This document shows, in pieces, positions 11,001-19,117 of a DNA stretch of 64,000 bases; the stretch's first letter is position 1, and the number at the start of each line of letters is the position of its first letter. Source of the DNA: Paraglaciecola mesophila KMM 241 (GTDB taxonomy: Bacteria > Pseudomonadota > Gammaproteobacteria > Enterobacterales > Alteromonadaceae); contig NZ_BAEP01000054.1 in assembly GCF_000315015.1 (NCBI RefSeq), positions 1 to 64,000 of the forward strand, read 5' to 3'. A program made the position numbers and the translations under genes. A model generated the notes under the pieces. It was given only the letters and a program-made list of their open reading frames with translations. It was not told the DNA's origin and did no database searches.

Positions 11001-11541
11001 CTATTCATGGATAGAAGTACATTGTATTGATGTGCAAACTGGCAATGAGCTTAAAGGCATCGAAGACATTGATGATAAAGACTTTGCCATCATCTATATC
11101 AAACCGAAAACTAAAGAGCAGTATTTACATATTTATACTAAAGCAGGCGGCCAAAAAAGTTCACCTAGCAGTTTAGCTCAAATAATCTCACTGCCTTGGG
11201 ATGGCTCACAACATCCCTATATTAATTCAGCTTATTACTCGGCTAAACTTGCGATAAAAGCATGTTTATGTGAACACAAAGCTAGAACGATTAAACTCAA
11301 GTACTATGTAAAAGAAGGGTTTAAATTACCCTTAGTTAGTACTTTCGAGAACCCGAGCAGCGAGATAGTGGTTGATTTTACCGGCTATTGTGCATTCTAC
11401 GATAGCAATCATTACATCGATGCGAACATCAGTAATAACGGTGAGCGAGGCTCATTAATATTTAGCTTTGACTATAAGAATGAATTCTTTCGAGAGTATA
11501 TTTCGACGAAGAAATTTCAAGCAATTAAACATGAATTATAA
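8074..11541 (+). CDS. maf: Large Maf-type flagellin glycosyltransferase (DUF115/MptE-like)
   Basis: A 1155-residue member of the motility accessory factor family, which is thought to transfer nonulosonic acids such as pseudaminic acid to flagellin in the cytoplasm. The Maf core begins near residue 560 (VFIVGNGPSLD) and includes IYLMGVDLGF and HHHSKSSGYY near 710. Two tandem N-terminal repeats precede it: near 145-250 (LGCGIGLHIKQLLE, then YEPEVQYFQ) and near 410-510 (FGLGIGYQLEKLLD, then CEPNPDFFY). About 250 extra residues follow the core and match nothing I recognise. Its length exceeds the 600-900 residues common in the family. It starts the plus-strand tailoring cassette and overlaps the next gene by 11 bases. 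Confidence 0.9.
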   Translation: MLKNIRLHLEKDEEKQAALDDALAKNIVETRSNSFNAFQRNIPSLLPLIKDSKLSNLSLFINKWGETNIVDYGIGRTFYGFHPQEEINQQVAQSLKHCPSVEFHNTKMQLKHTDTLTDPFDFTQLESFKTEQALGPMPDEVECLVVLGCGIGLHIKQLLEARTIKNLIIYEPEVQYFQCSTMATPWADIFALAKAKGTSLFIQIEKDGRDLLSDIHELREHISLTRFYVYKHYNQQVFDSIHQDICTRSWEDISNNGFTITQEKSHLEYVPSWTPKLDLNAHHQVSPKSALFKQNLGAFKKYFPNIYQQYKDYKPKTWLPIQNQSEEVNVLKSQGLYTWYGNSPKQDCILNFENFNEQPNKDGLVLGYKGTKLAHYVHYQFVNETQELLKEAEEEVGELPETIASIIMFGLGIGYQLEKLLDEHTVEKLFVCEPNPDFFYASLFAIDWQDIFVKVEANDARIYLNVGDDGTHLFNDLLNQFHSIGPYILNNTYFYQSYYNASLNSAIAQLREQLQVVISMGEYFDHAYYGIEHMKEGFRRDYPLLMNTPSQFLTYEDREVPVFIVGNGPSLDMSIEAIKEWRDQAIVISCGTALQALYKNGITPDFHAEIEQNRSTFDWPVLIGDLDYLKKITLISCNGIHPDTCELYKDVLIAFKEGESSTVSALSVLGKQHFEVLQQSFPTVSNFVTNIVSVLGFNHIYLMGVDLGFVDVNHHHSKSSGYYQEDGNETYDYSAGNITSLVVPGNFSPKVNTKHEFKVSRQIIEQVTHRKPKEQTFYNCSDGARIKNTTPLMIENLLIMASNDERDHALEKLHKKVFSTKYSTHFIEKYEKQFSNELMLEEVQQLQNLVEQEISAPEDINNLINTQKELLFESYQSGRSLLFYYMYGTVNYANAVFTKLSFSNQNLFEILRFFSATLRKIKLALSLKVKMFDNSHYKNEVREVKLFRTFSENKKMYIMTDCHDFRQSAVRAMTTHYSWIEVHCIDVQTGNELKGIEDIDDKDFAIIYIKPKTKEQYLHIYTKAGGQKSSPSSLAQIISLPWDGSQHPYINSAYYSAKLAIKACLCEHKARTIKLKYYVKEGFKLPLVSTFENPSSEIVVDFTGYCAFYDSNHYIDANISNNGERGSLIFSFDYKNEFFREYISTKKFQAIKHEL

Positions 11542-12739
11542 ATTAAATGAGTTTGCTCTACTGAGCCTGGGCCGTTGCGGTACAACAATGTTTCAAAATA
11601 TGATTAATAGTCATAGTGAATTATACCTTTCAGACGAATGCCATTGGATGCGCGGTATGAATGAACCAGGTCTTCAATACCACCGATTTGCAGAAGTAGA
11701 CGATATAAACGTTAATAAGATACCTGATGATTCGAAATGGTGGGATGCGCTAAAGGCTCTAAACTCATCTTTGATACTGGACAAAAAAGATAAAAAATGT
11801 GGTTTGCAATACATCGGGCAAACCAACTTAAACAATATTGCACCTCTTTACAAAACATACCCTCAATTACCGAGCATAATTCTCATACGTGATCCTCGCT
11901 CGCTTTTACATTCATTGTATAGAACGGGGATTGGATACCCCTCTGCGGCAAATGACTTAAGAAACATCATCGAGACAGTTAAGCACTATACGGATAATGT
12001 ACTAATTGTGAAATATGAAGACTTCATTTTAAAACCTGAGTATTGTATTAAAAGCATTTGTTCCTTTTTAAAAGTAAAATTTGAACGTGAGATGCTTGCC
12101 TCTTTAGCTAACATAGTATCTCATGGCACACAATCCGCGTTGGCTTTCTCAAAACCAGACGCAAAAAAAAACAAACAGAAAAACGAACTTCCTCTATCAT
12201 TACTTTTCCCAATTTGTAACCTTGTTGAAGACATAAAGACACTTGGCTACGAAGTTTTTCAAGAAAATATTAAGATCATAACTGACGTTGCTCCAACGCG
12301 ACATACAATATATTCAAAACATTTAGCAATAAACTTTGATAGCACCATATATAAAGATGGAGTATTTATCACCGAAGCAAGCGCAAATTGTCTAGGCATA
12401 ATTTCGATAAAATCTAAGCTTGAAATAATTAAGATAAACTTATATTCACAAATAATATTTCCAGGATTTAATTTTTTTGAACTGCATATATTTGACATTA
12501 GAAAAACAAGCACGAGCAAAGTTAAGCACGCAAAACATAAGAATTTCAAAGAAGTTTTCGCCCTATTAGACATAATTCAGTCTATAGAAAAAAGGAAAAT
12601 TTATATTTATTCCGCAGGCACAGAAACAAAAGGTTTTATCGATCGATATGAATTCATCAACAAGCTTAATATAGCTGCCATTATAGATATCTCGCCTAAT
12701 CATGAAAACTTTTCTCACGGAAATTTCATAAAAAAATAA
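11531..12739 (+). CDS. Sulfotransferase-like protein with C-terminal Rossmann domain (frameshifted)
   Basis: The N-terminus has the PAPS-binding loop SLGRCGTTMFQNMINSH (residues 12-28) and the 3'-phosphate motif LIRDPRSLLHSLY near 117, as in cytosolic or carbohydrate sulfotransferases. About 150 residues of unknown type follow. The end is a Rossmann-like segment (IYIYSAGTETKG, then NIAAIIDIS). The frame stops at 12737-12739 directly after seven A residues (12730-12736). The -1 frame continues the same domain (ITLQHIEDTGDEIFLITTL to LGVNEDRIFTVI) to a TAA at 12868-12870. The ATG at 11531 is chosen because the sulfotransferase fold begins there. The likely role is sulfation of a flagellin glycan, by context only. 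Confidence 0.8.
   Translation: MNYKLNEFALLSLGRCGTTMFQNMINSHSELYLSDECHWMRGMNEPGLQYHRFAEVDDINVNKIPDDSKWWDALKALNSSLILDKKDKKCGLQYIGQTNLNNIAPLYKTYPQLPSIILIRDPRSLLHSLYRTGIGYPSAANDLRNIIETVKHYTDNVLIVKYEDFILKPEYCIKSICSFLKVKFEREMLASLANIVSHGTQSALAFSKPDAKKNKQKNELPLSLLFPICNLVEDIKTLGYEVFQENIKIITDVAPTRHTIYSKHLAINFDSTIYKDGVFITEASANCLGIISIKSKLEIIKINLYSQIIFPGFNFFELHIFDIRKTSTSKVKHAKHKNFKEVFALLDIIQSIEKRKIYIYSAGTETKGFIDRYEFINKLNIAAIIDISPNHENFSHGNFIKK
12730..12736 (+). other. A_AAA_AAA slippery heptamer before the sulfotransferase stop
   Basis: Seven A residues are in the phase A_AAA_AAA relative to the reading frame and are followed immediately by TAA. A one-base backward slip would join the frame that carries the remaining 43 codons of the Rossmann-like domain. 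Whether this is programmed slippage, phase variation, mutation or a base-calling error cannot be decided from sequence. Confidence 0.6.
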
Positions 12740-12870
12740 TTACATTGCAGCATATTGAAGATACAGGAGATGAAATCTTTTTAATTACGACATTAAAACA
12801 CTGCAAATCTGCAAAGAGAAACTTAGTCGAGTTGGGTGTGAATGAGGATAGAATTTTTACAGTAATCTAA

Positions 12871-13105
12871 GCTAAAGTAGAGATTTATAAATGTGAATTT
12901 TATACCAACTTAACTAAGGTGATAGGGGTTTGTTCCAAACCACTGAATTTTTATAAAAATTTTAACTTTAATAAGTTGTAGTTAAAACTGGAAAATTGAA
13001 ATTACCCCACAATAAAAACAGTATATTTTCTTTCTAAAATTATACTAATTTAGGTTTTTACACACCTTGTCGATAACTTATAAAGAACACAAGAGGAAAT
13101 ACATT
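12871..13105. other. AT-rich spacer
   Basis: 235 very AT-rich bases between the end of the shifted sulfotransferase frame and the methyltransferase. No gene, clear hairpin or T tract is visible. It probably carries a promoter for the next genes, but no site stands out from the AT-rich background. Confidence 0.4.
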
Positions 13106-13777
13106 TTGAACGTCAAAAACAAGACTGGAAGCCTACCATCTAAGGACTATGTATTTGCGACTGATACTCAAGGAAACCTGAGCTTCAAGGGCAATTTTGA
13201 AGCATATTACAAAAATGAACAAGACCCTTGGGATCAATCTGCCACTGGTGAGTCGGCAGACTACTATCTCAGTTCACGAAGTCGTATAGCAAAATATATC
13301 GAAGCAAAAAAGGCATCTCAAGTTTTAGAGATTGGCTGTGGACTTGGGTATGCTTGCAATCATTTTAACTCAATCTATACAAGTAGTTATACTGGATGGG
13401 ATATTTCCAAGGCTGCTATTACTAAAGCGAAAGAACAGTTTTCAGAGTTCACTTTTGAAGTATGCGATATCACAGCAACACTAACTCATATAAAAAAATA
13501 TGATGTAGTCGTTCTCAACCAATTACTTTGGTATATCCTACCGCATTTGGATCAAGTCATGAAAAACTGTAGCCAGTTATTGACTGACAATGGAGTGTTA
13601 GTGATTGCCAATGCATTCGCTCGCGAGCAAAAATTTGGGGTTGAATTCATTGACGGTTTTGGTGGCGCATTTAACTACTTTAACGATCCCAAGCACCCAA
13701 CCAAAATGCTGCACTGTGAATACAATGATGAGGGATTCAGAAATTTAGATGGGCTATTTATTCTCAACAATAGATAA
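13106..13777 (+). CDS. Class I SAM-dependent methyltransferase
   Basis: The SAM-binding motif is VLEIGCGLGYACNHF, followed by the acidic residue of TGWDISKAAI and the motif LLTDNGVLVIANAF. The fold covers nearly the whole protein. The frame is open from 13067 (TTG), but I prefer the TTG at 13106, which has AGAGGA eight bases upstream; this gives 223 residues. The substrate is unknown; its place between a sulfotransferase-like gene and a radical SAM gene in a flagellin glycosylation region suggests a sugar or an amino group on a sugar. Confidence 0.8.
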   Translation: MNVKNKTGSLPSKDYVFATDTQGNLSFKGNFEAYYKNEQDPWDQSATGESADYYLSSRSRIAKYIEAKKASQVLEIGCGLGYACNHFNSIYTSSYTGWDISKAAITKAKEQFSEFTFEVCDITATLTHIKKYDVVVLNQLLWYILPHLDQVMKNCSQLLTDNGVLVIANAFAREQKFGVEFIDGFGGAFNYFNDPKHPTKMLHCEYNDEGFRNLDGLFILNNR

Positions 13778-13816
13778 CCCCCCATGTAAATTGGGAAACG
13801 CATAAAAAGGTAAAAA

Positions 13817-14680
13817 ATGTTAAACGAAGCAACAAAAACAAATTTGAGACGTAAATCGGTTTACATCGATGACGTGCAAATAATAGAAGATACACCACTT
13901 TTTAGCTGGATAGATATCAATCCAACAGAGTTGTGTAATCGTAAATGCGTTTTTTGTCCTCGGGTTGACGAACAACAATATCCCAACCAACATCTGCATA
14001 TGGATTTGAATTTAGCCCAAAAGATTGCAGACGAATTAAGATCGTTGGAGTATAAAGGTGTGGTGGTGTTTTCTGGATTTGGCGAGCCTATGATGCACCC
14101 AAAATTTACCAAGTTGGTAGCTATTTTTAAAGACGTCTGCAGACTTGAAATGGTTACCAACGGAGACTTTCTTAATGAAAGAAAAATTACCGAATTGTCA
14201 GAGGCCGGTTTAGATTATTTTGTTGTCAGTATGTATGATGGCGAACATCAAGTTGAAGAGTTTAATAAGAAATTTGCAGCCTGTAACATTGAAAAATCTC
14301 GCTTCATCTTGCGCGACCGTTGGCACAATGAAGAAGATAGCTTTGGTCTCAAACTAACCAACAGAGCAGGCATGATAAATGTTGGAGACCAAGCGCCAAT
14401 TGATGTTAAACACCCTTGTTACTATACGGCTTATTCTTTAACTTTAGATTGGAATGGCGACGTATTACTATGCATGCAAGACTGGAATCACAAAGTAAAG
14501 TTCGGTAACTTGACCAACCAATCTCTACTTAAAATCTGGAAGTCACCCTACTACAACCAATATAGACGAAAGTTGCTAAATGGCTCTAGAACATGTGCGC
14601 CTTGCAGCGGATGTAATACTGATGGCACCTTACATGGTCATGAGCACGCCAAGGTTTGGCGGCCAATTATCAGTAAGTGA
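13817..14680 (+). CDS. Radical SAM/SPASM enzyme
   Basis: A 287-residue protein with the radical SAM cluster motif C40-x3-C44-x2-C47 (ELCNRKCVFCPR), the GFGEPMMHP strand, and a C-terminal cysteine-rich SPASM region (HPCYYT, WNGDVLLCMQDW, FGNL, TCAPCSGCN). SPASM proteins bind extra iron-sulfur clusters and act on peptides or small molecules; several in surface-polysaccharide loci act on sugars. Its stop overlaps a possible GTG of the next gene (GTGA), so the two are likely translationally coupled. The reaction here is not identifiable from sequence. Confidence 0.88.
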   Translation: MLNEATKTNLRRKSVYIDDVQIIEDTPLFSWIDINPTELCNRKCVFCPRVDEQQYPNQHLHMDLNLAQKIADELRSLEYKGVVVFSGFGEPMMHPKFTKLVAIFKDVCRLEMVTNGDFLNERKITELSEAGLDYFVVSMYDGEHQVEEFNKKFAACNIEKSRFILRDRWHNEEDSFGLKLTNRAGMINVGDQAPIDVKHPCYYTAYSLTLDWNGDVLLCMQDWNHKVKFGNLTNQSLLKIWKSPYYNQYRRKLLNGSRTCAPCSGCNTDGTLHGHEHAKVWRPIISK

Positions 14681-14688
14681 GCAACCCA

Positions 14689-15678
14689 ATGAACAAAATT
14701 ACGTTTGATAAAATACACACTCAAACCAAGCAAAAAAAGCTTATGGAGATGATGCAATTATCTGCATTGGCTTGCCATGATATTGCCAATACAAATTGTC
14801 AATCCAGTACCTGCCCTATTTGCCTTTCTGACGATATCTTTTTCTATGTGGAAAAATTTGGATTTAAGTTGGATAAGTGCCGCCAATGCCAGCAAATTTT
14901 TTGCAACCCTATGCCAAATCATGAACAGCTAAATTGTTATTACAACGGCGAAATGGGCGAGTTTGAGAATCAATTTTTTGCTGACTCATTTGAAAATCGC
15001 ATCCCGATTTTTGATTATCGAATTCAGATTATTCATCAACATCTTAAATCTGGGAATTTATTAGATATAGGCAGTGCGATTGGTATTTTTATTGAAGCAT
15101 TAAACCGCGCTGAAACTAAGCTCAATGTCAGTTGTTGTGAGCCTAGCAAGGATGCCTGTGAAAGATTGAGCAAAAGATTTCCGCAGGTAACTTTATATAA
15201 TGATTGGTTGCAAAATCTACCCGGAACTATGCAATACGAAGGTATTTCTTTGTGGGATACTATAGAGCACATAGATCAAATAGATGCTTTTTGCACTAAA
15301 GTATATAGCTTGTTAAAACCAGGCGGATATTGGTTTTTCTCTACTCCCAACACCACTAGCTTTGAATGGGAAATAGCCGGTAAAGATCATGTTCAACTTC
15401 TGCCACCTGGTCACATCAATTTATTTAATCCCAAAAGTATTAAAATACTGCTAGATAAACATGGCTTTGAGCTACTTAAAATTCTTACTCCCAATGGCTC
15501 ATTGGATGTTAGTTACATTGAAAAATTGATTCAATCAACCTCTAAATATGATGCTAACTTAGGTGTTTACCTTAAAGAAAGATTCAAGGAAACAGACTTT
15601 AAAGATGGATTTATTCAATTGATTTCACAAACAAATAACGCCGGAAATATGCTAGTTATTGCACAGAAGCCAGAATAA
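14689..15678 (+). CDS. SAM-dependent methyltransferase with N-terminal zinc ribbon
   Basis: The N-terminus carries two cysteine pairs (CPICLSDD and CRQCQQIFCNPMP), a zinc-ribbon found in sugar methyltransferases of polysaccharide loci. The methyltransferase core has LLDIGSAIGIFIEALN, the acidic CCEPSKDA, WDTIEHIDQ and LLKPGGYWFFSTPN. I use the ATG at 14689 (a weak GTGAG lies seven bases upstream); the GTG at 14677, overlapping the previous stop, is an alternative. It fits C- or O-methylation of an activated sugar together with the neighbouring aminotransferase, but this is inference. Confidence 0.85.
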   Translation: MNKITFDKIHTQTKQKKLMEMMQLSALACHDIANTNCQSSTCPICLSDDIFFYVEKFGFKLDKCRQCQQIFCNPMPNHEQLNCYYNGEMGEFENQFFADSFENRIPIFDYRIQIIHQHLKSGNLLDIGSAIGIFIEALNRAETKLNVSCCEPSKDACERLSKRFPQVTLYNDWLQNLPGTMQYEGISLWDTIEHIDQIDAFCTKVYSLLKPGGYWFFSTPNTTSFEWEIAGKDHVQLLPPGHINLFNPKSIKILLDKHGFELLKILTPNGSLDVSYIEKLIQSTSKYDANLGVYLKERFKETDFKDGFIQLISQTNNAGNMLVIAQKPE

Positions 15679-15681
15679 CTG

Positions 15682-16854
15682 ATGAACAAAACTTATCGCA
15701 TTATCAATCCTGGTTATGATAATCAGGCTAAGCAATTCATTCGTGCACAGGGAAACTTTTTATTTGACCAAAACGACCAGCCTTTTATTGATTTGGTAAT
15801 GGGCGCTGGCTCGCTCATATTGGGACACTCGGATAAAGTTGTGGTCGAAAAGATCAAACAGCAAAGCGAAAAAAGCTCGTTGTTTTTACAGAACAACCCC
15901 AGTGTGCAGGCACTCAGCAATAAAGTTGCGCAGCTTATTCCCTGTGAACTAATCAATCAAATTTATTGCAATACAGGTAGTGAAGCCACACAACGGGCCG
16001 TTAGACTCGCCAGAGCGGCTACAGGCAAAACTCATATAGCCTCTTTTCAAGGTGGCTGGCATGGTATGAACGAATGGACACTATTAGATGATGGTGGAAG
16101 GTTTGGACAGTCAACAGTCAGAGCAGACAACGGCATCCCCAAGGTTGCATTGGAATATTCCTTATTGCTTCCTTACAATGACGATGCCGTTTGGCAAATC
16201 ATTGATAAAAACGCAAAACAGCTAGCGGCTATTATCATTGAGCCACTTCAAGGATCTAACCCTCAACCGGATATCTATCCTTTTTTATCCAAACTAACAG
16301 AATATTGTCAAAACTTGGGCATATTAGTTATCTTTGATGAAATTATCACTGGGTTTAGAGTAGATCCCGGTGGCGCGGCTTCCTTAATGAACTTAAAACC
16401 AGATATAGTCACTTATGGAAAAGTACTGGGCGGAGGACTGCCGTTAGGATTAGTTGCCTTTACAGAGCAGGTTTTTGCCAAGACATTTGCAGATAAAAAC
16501 AAACAAATATTAACTGGCGGCACGTTTTCAGCCAACCCAATATCTGCTACAGCAGGTTTGGCCACCCTTGAGCAATTAACCCCACAAACTTATGCAAAAA
16601 TTAAAGGCCTAACAAGTTTCTTTTTAAACGAACTAAACCAAGCCTTTCAAAACAACAATATAAATTTTCATGCTGATGGTAGCGGTTCAATAAATAGAAT
16701 TTATTTTACTGACCAAAAAATTAAAAACCGTCAACAACGTGATGGTTTTGAAATATCAGCAGAAAAACAAACTAAGTTCAGAGCATTGATGGTACAACAA
16801 GGCGTATTGTGGCCTACAAACGGCATTGTTTGCATGCCGGCGTCGCAAAAATGA
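15682..16854 (+). CDS. Class III PLP aminotransferase, GSA-aminomutase-like (C-terminus frameshifted)
   Basis: A 390-residue PLP enzyme of the ornithine/GSA aminotransferase class. Visible motifs are NTGSEATQRAVRLARAATG, the HGMN loop, LVIFDEIITGFR with the PLP-contacting aspartate, and TYGKVLGGGLP with the Schiff-base lysine near residue 246. It ends abruptly in CMPASQK at 16854. The +1 frame continues with ETLLSEVIDKIIYAAKEIEK to a TAA at 16913-16915, the amphipathic C-terminal helix expected for this family, so one base appears gained or lost near 16848-16854. GSA-like aminotransferases in sugar clusters transfer amino groups to keto-sugars or small acids. Confidence 0.85.
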   Translation: MNKTYRIINPGYDNQAKQFIRAQGNFLFDQNDQPFIDLVMGAGSLILGHSDKVVVEKIKQQSEKSSLFLQNNPSVQALSNKVAQLIPCELINQIYCNTGSEATQRAVRLARAATGKTHIASFQGGWHGMNEWTLLDDGGRFGQSTVRADNGIPKVALEYSLLLPYNDDAVWQIIDKNAKQLAAIIIEPLQGSNPQPDIYPFLSKLTEYCQNLGILVIFDEIITGFRVDPGGAASLMNLKPDIVTYGKVLGGGLPLGLVAFTEQVFAKTFADKNKQILTGGTFSANPISATAGLATLEQLTPQTYAKIKGLTSFFLNELNQAFQNNNINFHADGSGSINRIYFTDQKIKNRQQRDGFEISAEKQTKFRALMVQQGVLWPTNGIVCMPASQK

Positions 16855-16918
16855 AACACTGTTAAGCGAAGTCATTGATAAAATCATTTATGCTGCGAAA
16901 GAAATAGAAAAGTAATAA

Positions 16919-17911
16919 ATGACTGACCTACATTTTAAAACAAAAGCCTATCGCTACTATGCCCCTGCCCTTTATAAGATCAAGCGTCTTTTCTCTCTAT
17001 TCTTAGGCTATATTTGGCGTCTCAACGACCAACAAAAAAAAGAACTTGTTGACTATTACTGGGACAAATACTTAGCCCAGAAATTTTATCAAGAAGTGCC
17101 GTTTTATCCAGGTAAAAAGTTTGACTTAAAAAATGTAAAACGTAGTAGTGATACAATTTTTATTCTTGGTTGTGGCGCCAGCATCAATGACTTAAGTAAA
17201 AGTGATTGGGCAATAGTCAATCAACATGACAGCATAGGAGTGAACTACTTTTATGCTCATAGTTTTCGACCAACCTTTCACATGATTGAGCTAGGTCAAT
17301 CACCGAAGTCATTGGCATGTATTAACAAACATTTATTAGCAGACCAAACCAGAAATAAAGAAAAGATATTTATGCAAATACGCCACGTAATGCGCCGAAA
17401 ATCGGGAAAATTATGTGATAAAAACGGCAACTTGTATTTGTATTCACCTTCTATTCCCAAAAGCACATGCCCTACTTTAATCAAAAAAATTGTAGCCCGT
17501 TGGTATGGAGAATCGGGAAAATTAATGCATCATGCTTCGAATTTGGATTGTACTGTTCATTTCGCCTATCAAGCGGGATACAAAAATATCATGCTTCTTG
17601 GCGTAGATTTAAACAATAATAAATATTTTTGGGACGTAATGAATACGGAACATAAATCAATAAAGGAGATTAAAGCAGCAACGCTAGATGATTACAATAT
17701 GTCAAATTTTGACATCAACCCATTAGCTAAACATGCAACTGCTGACAAGCAAAGCGCCACAAAGAACACGGCATTAACAGTGCTTGAATATCTAGCTATT
17801 GTTAACAAAGAAGTGTTTATTCCAGCTGAAATAAATTTTGCAACCTGTAGTCCTAACTCCCTCCTTCGGGAACACTTTGCGTATGTCTCACTAAATACAA
17901 TTAGTCAATAA
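16919..17911 (+). CDS. Maf/DUF115-like protein, putative glycosyltransferase
   Basis: This 330-residue protein has a Rossmann opening TIFILGCGASINDLSKSDW near residue 78, then SIGVNYFYAHSFRPTFHMIE and a later strand IMLLGVDLNNNKYFW. The last matches IYLMGVDLGF of the Maf core encoded at 8-11.5 kb, and the layout resembles a minimal DUF115 domain without the N-terminal repeats of the large Maf. I infer a second glycan-transferring enzyme, but the similarity is remote. The ATG lies four bases after the out-of-frame end of the aminotransferase. It is the last plus-strand gene of the cassette and converges on the gene at 17945. Confidence 0.65.
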   Translation: MTDLHFKTKAYRYYAPALYKIKRLFSLFLGYIWRLNDQQKKELVDYYWDKYLAQKFYQEVPFYPGKKFDLKNVKRSSDTIFILGCGASINDLSKSDWAIVNQHDSIGVNYFYAHSFRPTFHMIELGQSPKSLACINKHLLADQTRNKEKIFMQIRHVMRRKSGKLCDKNGNLYLYSPSIPKSTCPTLIKKIVARWYGESGKLMHHASNLDCTVHFAYQAGYKNIMLLGVDLNNNKYFWDVMNTEHKSIKEIKAATLDDYNMSNFDINPLAKHATADKQSATKNTALTVLEYLAIVNKEVFIPAEINFATCSPNSLLREHFAYVSLNTISQ

Positions 17912-17944
17912 TAGCGGTCAGTCATATCTAAGATAAATTAACAG

Positions 17945-18898
17945 TCAACTAATAGCTATAAAACGCTTTAAAGAGGATATTTTTATCTTGAATGCACCAG
18001 TTATAAGACCTATTAACCCAGCCCAAACTGACATCTCATAACATACGTTTTTAATAGACTCAGAGTGACGAATTGAAAAACACTTTGATATCACATTCCG
18101 GCTTAAATTAAATGACTCCTTAAACCGAACCTTAGTATAGAGAATAATATTTTTTAATATCGGCGGCTTCGAATAAATGCTCCAGAAATCTCTGCCTTTA
18201 TAATATTCTCGCCTCCAAGCCCATCTAATACTCTGTTTACTTAAGGGTACATAGTGATGTATGACTAAGTGACTACTAAAGCCTAAAACATAACCATTTA
18301 TCGCCATTGAACGCTGAGCAGCTACTTCCTCACCATATCCCATTACCTTACCATTCATTCCTAATGTAAGCGGAAAACCACCTGAAGCTCGAATGGGATA
18401 CACTTTAAAGCTGCAATTTCCCCCTGAAAAGTATGGATCTCCAGGTGCAAGTCGTGTTTCTTCTTTTGGCATTCTAAAAAAGTTTGTCTCATAACATTCT
18501 TTAAACCAAGAACTTTTACCATCTTTAAACCAAGGCAAATAAACGCCTCCAAACGCGTCGTATTTCGCGCTCTTTATAAGCTCTAGATTTTGCTCCAACC
18601 AATCATCATTTGGGTACGCGTCATCATCAAGAAAGCTTAACCAAGCTGAATTACATTGCTCTAAAGCGCAGTTACGCGCGTAACTCAATCCTTGGTCAGG
18701 GCAAAAAACATAGTCCAAGTATGAGTGTTTGACTTGAAGAGCTTTGATTAGTTCTGCAGTTTCATCAGTAGAGTTATTGTCAATAATTAATATTCTAACA
18801 TCCTGAAAATTTAAGATTTGAGGTAACAACTCAGACAGACATTGCTGCAAAAACCATTTCCGATTATAAGTACAAATTGCAACTGTAAGGAATGTCAT
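17945..18898 (-). CDS. Family 2 glycosyltransferase
   Basis: A 317-residue GT-A enzyme. The N-terminus TVAICTYNRKWFLQQCL, the strand ILIIDNNSTDETAELI and the DXD-type motif LSFLDDDAYPND near residue 90 are typical of GT2. A C-terminal hydrophobic stretch (VWAGLIGLITGAF) may lie at the membrane. It is the last gene of the long minus-strand sugar region and follows a 219-base gap, so it may have its own promoter. Donor and acceptor are unknown; flagellar glycan or surface polysaccharide are both possible. Confidence 0.88.
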   Translation of the reverse strand: MTFLTVAICTYNRKWFLQQCLSELLPQILNFQDVRILIIDNNSTDETAELIKALQVKHSYLDYVFCPDQGLSYARNCALEQCNSAWLSFLDDDAYPNDDWLEQNLELIKSAKYDAFGGVYLPWFKDGKSSWFKECYETNFFRMPKEETRLAPGDPYFSGGNCSFKVYPIRASGGFPLTLGMNGKVMGYGEEVAAQRSMAINGYVLGFSSHLVIHHYVPLSKQSIRWAWRREYYKGRDFWSIYSKPPILKNIILYTKVRFKESFNLSRNVISKCFSIRHSESIKNVCYEMSVWAGLIGLITGAFKIKISSLKRFIAIS

Positions 18899-19117
18899 AA
18901 AACTCAGCTTATCTACTCATTTTTGTATCTAATAATTCAGAGAATTGTAGTTTTACCTACCAAAGAATATTAGCCGTCTAGTTATTGAAGATGATGTCAT
19001 ATTGCACTCAGATAGCCTTAAATAAGGTATCGACTAATCCACTTAACTCTTGACCTCAATTATCAAGCACTTATTTAAATATCTTGTACTAACTTCATTT
19101 ACAGATAGCAAAGATAC

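Noticed and set aside
12259-12573. Minus-strand 104-codon frame within the sulfotransferase gene
   Set aside because: It lies wholly opposite a coding region with recognisable motifs and arises from AT-rich composition.
16919-17911. Reading the last cassette gene as a GT42-type sialyltransferase
   Set aside because: The opening GCGAS-x-x-x-L loosely resembles the GNGPS loop of those enzymes, but the later MLLGVDL strand fits the Maf/DUF115 core better.
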